Below, in pieces: positions 40,959-45,706 of a stretch of 45,706 bases of DNA. This stretch comes from Haloarculaceae archaeon H-GB1-1 (lineage in GTDB: Archaea > Halobacteriota > Halobacteria > Halobacteriales > Haloarculaceae): positions 1-45,706 of the forward strand of contig JARUKX010000032.1 of the NCBI GenBank assembly GCA_029688825.1. Reading direction: 5' to 3'. The position numbers and the translations under genes are program-made. The stretch's first letter is position 1; the number at the start of each line of letters is the position of its first letter. The notes below the pieces were generated by a model that was not told the DNA's origin, made no database searches, and saw nothing but the letters and a program-made list of their open reading frames with translations.

Positions 40959-42715
40959 TGCCCGTCGTCGACGTCGACCCCGACGAACTCCGCGACCTGA
41001 CCGGCCACTCCGAGAAGGACGACGACGAACTGAAGACCGACCTGTTCAACCTCGGGCTGGAGTTCGAGGGCGAGACCGAGGACGGCGAGTTCCAGCTGGA
41101 GTTCGCTCCCGACCGGCTCGACCGACTCTCCGTCGAGGGCGTCGCCCGTTCGCTCCGCTACCACTACGGTGACGACCGCGGCGTCTACGTCCCCTCGACG
41201 AACGATCCCGAGTGGACCATCGAGGTCGACGAAGACGTCCCCGAGGGACGACCCTTCGTCACCGGTGCCGTCGTCCGCGGCGTGAACCTCGACGACGACG
41301 CGCTCGATTCGCTCATCCAACTGCAGGAGAAACTGCACGCGACGATGGGCCGCAAGCGCGCGAAGGGCGCAATCGGCATCCACGACCTCACGATGCTCAA
41401 GGGCGAGGCCGCAACCGGAGACGGACACGGCTCGAAGTCCATCCGCTACACCGGCGTGGACCCTCACGGCGACCGCTTCGTCCCGCTCGACAGCGACGAG
41501 GCGATGACGCCCGGTGACGTCCTGGACAAGCACCCGACCGGCGAGACCTACGCCGACCTCGTCCGCGACCTCGACCGCTATCCCGCCATCTACGACGACA
41601 TCGGCCTGTTCTCGTTCCCGCCGGTCATCAACGGGACGCGGACCGAGGTCTCGACGGACTCTCGGGACCTGTTCATCGAGATGACCGGGACCGACCAGTG
41701 GACTATCGACCACATGTGCAACATCGTCTGCTACGCGCTCGACGCCCGCGGCGCGACGGTCGAGCGCGTGCAGGTCGAGTACCCCGAGCGCGACATCTAC
41801 GCCGACTCCGACCGCACCGCTCCCGGGGTCACACTCGACCGCCCCGACTTCTCCGTCTCCTCGAAGACGGTCACCCACGACCGCATCGAGACGCTCCTCG
41901 GCATCGATCTCGACCCCGAGGAGGTCGTCGATTGCGCCGAACGCGCCGGGCTCGACGCCACGGCCACGGAGGTCGACGGCGACACCGCCTACGAGGTCGG
42001 GATCCCGCCCTACCGGGTCGACGTCCTCCACCCGCTGGACGTCATCGACGACGTCGGCCGCGCGTACGGCTTCAACCGCCTCGAACCGCGCTACCCCGAC
42101 GTGGCGACCGTCGGCGGCCGTCACGAGCGCTCGCTCCTCGAAGACGCCGCTCGGGACACGCTCGTCGGCCTCGGCTTCGAGGACCTGCTGAACTTCCACA
42201 TGATCAACGCCGAGGAGAACTTCGAGCGGATGCGACTGGCTCCCGACGACGACGTCCTCGGTGCCACCGACCCGGTCACCATCCGCGAACCCTACAGCGA
42301 GGACTACACGATGCTCCGCACGTGGGCGCTTCCCTCGCTGCTGATGGTCCTGGAGAACAACACCCACCGGGCGTATCCACAGGACCTCGCCGAGATCGGG
42401 TTCGCCGCCGAGGTCGACGAGAGCGAGAACACGAAGGTGGCCGAACGCCGCTCCGTCGCCGCCGTCCTCGCACGTCACGACGCCTCCTACGAGGACGCGA
42501 AGGCGCGGCTCCAGTCCATCGCGCGCGCCTTCGGGGCCGACCTCGAAACGCCGCGGACCGACCACCCGTCGTTCATCCCCGGCCGCGCTGCGAAGGTCGT
42601 CCTCGACGGCGACTCCGTCGGCGTCATCGGCGAACTCCACCCCGAAGTCCTCGTCGAACACGACCTCGAACTGCCAGTCGCAGCGTTCGAGTTCGACCTC
42701 GCTGGGCTGGAGTAG
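40958..42715 (+). CDS. pheT: Phenylalanine-tRNA ligase beta subunit
   Basis: This is the archaeal-type beta subunit of 585 aa, which carries the editing domain and a catalytic-like domain. It begins MPVVDVDPDELRDLTG. Features include the B3/4 editing region with VTGAVVRGVNLDDD and GRKRAKGAIGIHDL, the B5 region around DRIETLLGIDLDPEEVV, and PYRVDVLHPLDVIDDVGRAYG. Its last residues FDLAGLE and stop lie in the first unit of a 122-bp tandem repeat. Confidence 0.97.
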   Translation: MPVVDVDPDELRDLTGHSEKDDDELKTDLFNLGLEFEGETEDGEFQLEFAPDRLDRLSVEGVARSLRYHYGDDRGVYVPSTNDPEWTIEVDEDVPEGRPFVTGAVVRGVNLDDDALDSLIQLQEKLHATMGRKRAKGAIGIHDLTMLKGEAATGDGHGSKSIRYTGVDPHGDRFVPLDSDEAMTPGDVLDKHPTGETYADLVRDLDRYPAIYDDIGLFSFPPVINGTRTEVSTDSRDLFIEMTGTDQWTIDHMCNIVCYALDARGATVERVQVEYPERDIYADSDRTAPGVTLDRPDFSVSSKTVTHDRIETLLGIDLDPEEVVDCAERAGLDATATEVDGDTAYEVGIPPYRVDVLHPLDVIDDVGRAYGFNRLEPRYPDVATVGGRHERSLLEDAARDTLVGLGFEDLLNFHMINAEENFERMRLAPDDDVLGATDPVTIREPYSEDYTMLRTWALPSLLMVLENNTHRAYPQDLAEIGFAAEVDESENTKVAERRSVAAVLARHDASYEDAKARLQSIARAFGADLETPRTDHPSFIPGRAAKVVLDGDSVGVIGELHPEVLVEHDLELPVAAFEFDLAGLE

Positions 42716-42956
42716 GTAGGACCGCGAGCGAAGCGAGCGGCTTTTTCGCCCACGTTTTTGACCGAGTGGTTGCGAACACCGTGAGCAACCCGAGGTGAAA
42801 AAGGTGGTCGCAGTTCGACCTCGCTGGACTGGAGTAGGTAGGACCGCGAGCGAAGCGAGCGGCTTTTTCGCCCACGTTTTTGACCGAGTGGTTGCGAACA
42901 CCGTGAGCAACCCGAGGTGAAAAAGGTGGTCGCAGTTCGACCTCGCTGGACTGGAG
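42691..42956 (+). repeat. 122-bp tandem repeat covering the pheT tail and downstream region
   Basis: Unit 1 is 42691-42812, unit 2 is 42813-42934, and a 22-bp partial unit 3 is 42935-42956. The two full units are almost identical. Each starts with the pheT tail (GTTCGACCTCGCTGG) and stop, then the GC-rich imperfect palindrome CCGCGAGCGAAGCGAGCGG followed by CTTTTTC, a second T5 run in ACGTTTTTG, and the inverted repeat GTTGC/GCAAC. Units 2 and 3 are joined to GTCGCAG with loss of a 9-bp pheT segment. This looks like recent duplication of a gene end and its terminator. Confidence 0.9.
42726..42750 (+). terminator. Probable pheST terminator (duplicated at 42848-42872)
   Basis: Just behind the pheT stop, the imperfect palindrome CGCGAGCGAAGCGAGCGG is followed by T5, and another T5 run lies 10 bp on. 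The next repeat unit carries an identical copy. Archaeal termination needs mainly the T-run, so both copies could work. Confidence 0.45.
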
Positions 42957-42963
42957 GAGGACC

Positions 42964-43116
42964 CGAGCGACGTGGGGGTGCGACGGGCAATACCTCTACT
43001 TCGATTCCGTCGACGACCCGGAGAAGAGGACCGTTCACGCGACCGATTTCGGCGACCCGACAATAACCTGGCTTCGTGTCGACGTCCAGTTCGCCGTCGA
43101 CCTCTGTGAACTGTGA
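42964..43116 (+). pseudogene. Coding-like gene remnant before pyrD
   Basis: A frame ending in TGA at 43114-43116 encodes a plausible segment including QYLYFDSVDDPEKRTVHATD and DPTITWLRVDVQFAVDL, with biased codons. No start codon is evident and the sequence is cut off on the left by the repeat. It is probably the tail of a lost gene. The rest of 42957-43126 shows nothing else. Confidence 0.35.
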
Positions 43117-43126
43117 TAAGAGCCGT

Positions 43127-44179
43127 CTAGAGATCTGCCCCGACCGCGTCTTCCAGTCGGTCGAAGCCGTCGCGGTCGAGTCGCTCCAGCAACCCACGGT
43201 TGATCTCGCGGGCGATGGACGGCCCGCGGTAGATCAGCCCCGTGTACAACTGGACGACGCTCGCACCCGCGCGAATCTTTCGATACGCGTCGTCTGCCGT
43301 CGAAACACCGCCGACGCCGACGACCGGAACGTCCGTCCGCTCCGCGACGAATCGGACCATCTCCGTGGCTCGTGACTCCAGCGGCCGCCCGGAGAGTCCG
43401 CCCGTCTCGACGCGGCGGGCATCTCGGACCGACGCCGGCCGCTCGGTCGTCGTGTTCGTCGCCACGACGCCGTCGAGGTCGTATTCCTCGACCAGTTCCA
43501 GTGCGTCCTCGATCGCCGGGTCCGGAAGGTCCGGCGACAGTTTCACAAGCAGTGGTGCAGCCCCCGCGTCCGCGAGCGTTCCCAGGATGTCCTCCATCGG
43601 CTCGCGGTTCTGGAGGTCTCGAAAGCCCTCCGAGTTCGGACAGGAGATGTTTACGACGAAGAAGTCTCCGCCGTCGGCGACCCGCTCGTAGGTGTACAGG
43701 TAGTCCTCGGCGGCCTCTTCTAGAGGGACGTCCTCTGACTTCGCGAGATTCACGCCCACCGGCACGTCCGCCGTTACGCCAGCGAGTCGGCGACCGACCG
43801 CGTCCGCACCCTCGTTGTTCAGCCCCATTCGGTTGATGATCGCTTCGTCCCCCTGCAGGCGGAACATCCGTGGTCGTGGGTTCCCCTCCTGTGGGTTGGC
43901 CGTGACACCACCGACCTCGACGAAGCCGAAGCCGAGACTGGACAATACAGACGGAATCTCGGCGTTCTTGTCGAATCCAGCGGCGACACCGACCGGATTG
44001 TGGAACGTCTGGCCGAACGCCGAGACGTGCAATCGCGGGTCGTCGACGTCGTACCACGAGCGAAGGAGTCCCTCGACCGGGGTTCCCTGCACCGCCCGCA
44101 GTGCGTCGTGGCCCAGTGTATGGGCAGTCTCTGCCGGAAGCCGGAAGAGGACCGGCTTTGCGAGTTCGTAGGCGTTCAT
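43127..44179 (-). CDS. pyrD: Dihydroorotate dehydrogenase, class 2-like
   Basis: This FMN enzyme oxidises dihydroorotate to orotate in pyrimidine synthesis. At 350 aa it has the N-terminal extension (MNAYELAKPVLFRLPAETAHTLGHDALRAV, given as family hallmark at residues 1-30) of membrane-bound, quinone-linked class 2 enzymes. Other blocks are AAGFDKNAEIPSVLSSLGFG, NRMGLNNEGAD and VVATNTTTERP. The catalytic-base loop reads NISCPNSEGF with cysteine C180, where classical class 2 enzymes have serine. No pyrK is nearby. The ATG at 44179 is 78 bp after the AbrB-like gene. Confidence 0.95.
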   Translation of the reverse strand: MNAYELAKPVLFRLPAETAHTLGHDALRAVQGTPVEGLLRSWYDVDDPRLHVSAFGQTFHNPVGVAAGFDKNAEIPSVLSSLGFGFVEVGGVTANPQEGNPRPRMFRLQGDEAIINRMGLNNEGADAVGRRLAGVTADVPVGVNLAKSEDVPLEEAAEDYLYTYERVADGGDFFVVNISCPNSEGFRDLQNREPMEDILGTLADAGAAPLLVKLSPDLPDPAIEDALELVEEYDLDGVVATNTTTERPASVRDARRVETGGLSGRPLESRATEMVRFVAERTDVPVVGVGGVSTADDAYRKIRAGASVVQLYTGLIYRGPSIAREINRGLLERLDRDGFDRLEDAVGADL

Positions 44180-44257
44180 CTCTCAGTAAATCCAGTCCGT
44201 CTCACCCGGACACCGATCCCGGGGTTCGAGTCGGTACGACACCGGACGGAAAGCCGG

Positions 44258-44455
44258 TCAGAATTCGTGCTCGACGTCCTCCGGGTCCGCTTTCTGGATG
44301 ATTATTTTGTTGTCTCGGACGCGAACGAACACCTCGTCACCGATCTCCATCCCGGCGACTGCCAACTCATCTTCGTGGAGGTTGATGTGCACGTTGTGGT
44401 ACTCGCCGTCTTCGTCTTTAGCGCCACTCGGGCTGAGCTTCTTCTTTCGCACCAT
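44258..44455 (-). CDS. Small AbrB-like protein, 65 aa
   Basis: This protein has a swapped-hairpin-like pattern: YHNVHINLHEDELAVAGMEI followed by GDEVFVRVRDNKIIIQKAD, preceded by a basic start MVRKKKLSPSG. It resembles a small conserved haloarchaeal protein of the SpoVT/AbrB fold. The start at 44455 has a TATA-like CTTAAGTATATCC (minus, 44485-44497) 30-42 bp upstream. It precedes pyrD, and a regulatory link is possible but unproven. Confidence 0.8.
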   Translation of the reverse strand: MVRKKKLSPSGAKDEDGEYHNVHINLHEDELAVAGMEIGDEVFVRVRDNKIIIQKADPEDVEHEF

Positions 44456-44719
44456 CGCGCTATCTTATCTCGTGGTTCGCTGTAGGATATACTTAAGTCT
44501 ACCGTGCGCGGTATCGGATGGCGTCGAATCTTTCCGTCCCGGTTGGATAGCTCTTGTGGCTGTCGCGTGCGCCATTCGACCCCCTTTCGTGCCGCTGTTT
44601 TGGGCGATATTTGGGAGGCGGCAAACGGGAGTATATAAAACCATCGCGGCAATACGGTCCGATTTAGGGATATATTTATGTCGGACCATGTGCTGGGTTG
44701 GCATGGAGCGGCGAAAACC
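44456..44719. promoter_or_regulatory. Divergent promoter region of the AbrB-like and MC1 genes
   Basis: It holds CTTAAGTATATCC on the minus strand (44485-44497) for the AbrB-like gene, and GGATATATTTATG on the plus strand (44668-44680) for MC1. The stretch of about 230 bp between is moderately AT-rich and contains no recognised gene. Confidence 0.5.
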
Positions 44720-45031
44720 ATGGCACGCGACAACGAAAAGCGTAACTTTGCACTTCGAGATGAGTCCGGTGAAGAATCCAGCGTATTTTCGGGAAGCACC
44801 CCACGACAAGCTGCACTGAAAGCAGCCCGTCGTCTCGATCCTGCCGACAGCGAGGACGACGCCGAACGGATCGACCTTCGACTTCGTGAAAAGGGGACGC
44901 ACAAGGTCCACGTATACGAGGGCTGGTCCTGGAAGGAGTCTGCACCTTCTGACAAACCCGACTGGATGCCTGGTGAAATCACTAAGGGGAACGTGTCGAA
45001 GCAGGGGGTCGAACACCTCGACGACATCTAA
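44720..45031 (+). CDS. Non-histone chromosomal protein MC1
   Basis: This 103-aa protein of the archaeal MC1 family bends and compacts DNA as a monomer. It shows KRNFALRDESGEESSVFSG, then TPRQAALKAARRLDP, LREKGTHKVHVYEGW and PDWMPGEITKGNVSKQGVEH. It is more acidic than methanogen MC1, as expected in a salt-in cytoplasm. The ATG at 44720 (MARDNEK) is preferred over one at 44678 that overlaps the TATA box at 44668-44680. It lies immediately before the rRNA operon promoter region. Confidence 0.94.
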   Translation: MARDNEKRNFALRDESGEESSVFSGSTPRQAALKAARRLDPADSEDDAERIDLRLREKGTHKVHVYEGWSWKESAPSDKPDWMPGEITKGNVSKQGVEHLDDI

Positions 45032-45276
45032 GACTGCCGACTGCAGGGGAATTTTAGTCAGCTAGTGACGTGAAAGCTTAGTACGTGGTTCGATAAGGAC
45101 ATTCTACGTGGCACTCTACTCGACCCGACCGAACGCACGACGCGCGGGATGATGGGTCGGCCTCCAGCCACGTGATATTCTCCCGTCGAGTGACATCGTT
45201 CGGCAGTCCAGACGTGCTACGACCTCGACCCCCGCGTGCGTTCGCAATCTCTAACGAGAACAGTTTGTACTCTCGC

Positions 45277-45288
45277 ACCACGCGTGGT
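45277..45288. promoter_or_regulatory. Palindrome upstream of the rRNA promoters
   Basis: ACCACGCGTGGT is a perfect 12-bp palindrome about 50 bp upstream of the first TTAAGT promoter element. It is a possible regulator site for rRNA transcription. Confidence 0.35.
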
Positions 45289-45325
45289 AGTGCCGGTCAC
45301 ATGCAATCGCTTCACGCGGCGCGGT

Positions 45326-45344
45326 TCGTTCGACGACCTTAAGT
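45326..45344 (+). promoter_or_regulatory. Probable rRNA operon promoter P1
   Basis: TTCGTTCGACGACCTTAAGT has the TTCGACG-then-TTAAGT layout of haloarchaeal rRNA promoters, about 380 bp before the window end. The wider region 45032-45325 shows no gene. Confidence 0.5.
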
Positions 45345-45489
45345 ATTCGACCCCCATCCGATTAGATACGAAGCAGCGCGGGGCGGTCGACGCCCCAGGC
45401 CGCACACGACCCGGAACCCTTGCCGATATGGGGTGGCCGGATTGAGCGAACGCGGCCCGGTCGACATCTGTCCTCGACCACGTGAGGTC

Positions 45490-45520
45490 CTCGACGAAAC
45501 TCGAAGGGTTTAAGCCCTTC
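45490..45520 (+). promoter_or_regulatory. Probable rRNA operon promoter P2
   Basis: CTCGACGAAACTCGAAGGG is followed by TTTAAG (45509-45514) and CCCTTC, so the TATA-like core is flanked by a GAAGGG/CCCTTC inverted repeat. The conserved leader sequence starts about 20 bp downstream. Confidence 0.5.
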
Positions 45521-45530
45521 TCGGGTTTAC

Positions 45531-45706
45531 GATGAGGTCCGAAGGAATGAGGATTCCACCCCTGCGGTCAGCCGTATAGATGGGATCTGATGTTAGCCTT
45601 GGTAGTTCGGTGATACTCGGTCGTCGAGTGTGACCGGACGAGACAACGATAGTGTTCGTATCCACTATGGATACGTTCCCGCCTAACCTCCCGGCTTTGC
45701 CGGGAG
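45531..45706 (+). other. 5' leader of a 16S rRNA operon (partial)
   Basis: GATGAGGTCCGAAGGAATGA and GATGGGATCTGATGTTAGCC match, from memory, conserved blocks of the haloarchaeal 16S leader. Near the end are two hairpins, CGTATCC/GGATACG (45657-45675) and CTCCCGGC/GCCGGGAG (45688-45706), separated by CCCGCCTAACC. This is the order seen just before 16S rRNA in this class. The 16S gene should begin a few tens of bases past the window. Confidence 0.7.

Noticed and set aside
40745-43063. 772-codon minus-strand frame opposite pheT and the tandem repeat
   Set aside because: It is antisense to a clear synthetase subunit. Its internal repeats only reflect the 122-bp DNA repeat.
45236-45445. 69-codon plus-strand frame in the rRNA promoter region
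   Set aside because: It overlaps the TTAAGT promoter element, has poor codon bias and no family pattern.
1-45706. CRISPR arrays, tRNA genes and intact insertion sequences
   Set aside because: No regularly spaced repeat, tRNA cloverleaf with T-loop and acceptor pairing, or transposase was recognised by eye. A tRNA scan could still reveal something missed.

Overview
This window is chromosomal DNA of a halophilic archaeon (class Halobacteria). The evidence is the very high GC content, strongly acidic proteins, codons ending in G/C, leaderless genes with a TATA-like box about 22-32 bp before the ATG, a fused Kae1-Bud32 protein, an MC1 chromosomal protein, a thermosome with a GGM tail, and haloarchaeal Bat-type HTH and DUF families. 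I cannot name the genus from sequence alone.

Layout. 1-5.1 kb is protein folding and ribosome biogenesis: thermosome, a KH protein (Pno1/Dim2-like), DoxX, RIO1 kinase and aIF1A. 5.3-14.9 kb is an amino-acid catabolism island: P5C-type aldehyde dehydrogenase, a Bat-type HTH regulator, proline dehydrogenase, a two-cysteine proline racemase/hydroxyproline epimerase, and a five-gene Liv-type ABC importer. A palindrome centred on GACCATGGTC recurs in its intergenic regions and may tie the genes into one regulon. 15-24.4 kb holds a PAS histidine kinase, an SCP2-like protein, a DUF460 RuvC-like protein, an SDR, a soluble chemotaxis transducer fused to a betaine-type binding domain, a truncated relative of that binding domain, RNase Z, and an HTH/AbrB pair. 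24.6-28.1 kb holds a TrkA-type protein, a PIN-like pair, an XTP pyrophosphatase, a ModE-like regulator and a relic of a molybdate-type ABC ATPase. 28.1-30.3 kb is kae1-bud32 with rps27ae and rps24e. 30.4-37 kb holds a Ski2/Brr2-like helicase, a NucS-N/zinc-ribbon protein, tRNA endonuclease and trpS. 36.9-39.2 kb is a divergent OCD-family/FAD oxidoreductase pair. 39.2-43 kb is pheST, preceded by a 26-codon phenylalanine-rich leader ORF and followed by a 122-bp tandem repeat. 43.1-45.7 kb holds pyrD, an AbrB-like protein, MC1 and the promoter/leader region of an rRNA operon; the 16S gene itself should start just past the window end.

The most notable signals are: (1) the leader ORF ending GFGFFFP-stop between the FAD gene and pheS, with alternative base pairing downstream, which looks like a Phe-responsive attenuator in an archaeon; (2) the shared palindromic operator of the proline/hydroxyproline island; (3) the cytoplasmic chemoreceptor-binding-protein fusion and its broken neighbour; (4) the tandemly duplicated pheT tail and terminator-like element; (5) an inverted repeat with duplicated TATAAAACGT boxes behind the helicase. 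No CRISPR array, intact insertion sequence or tRNA gene was recognised.
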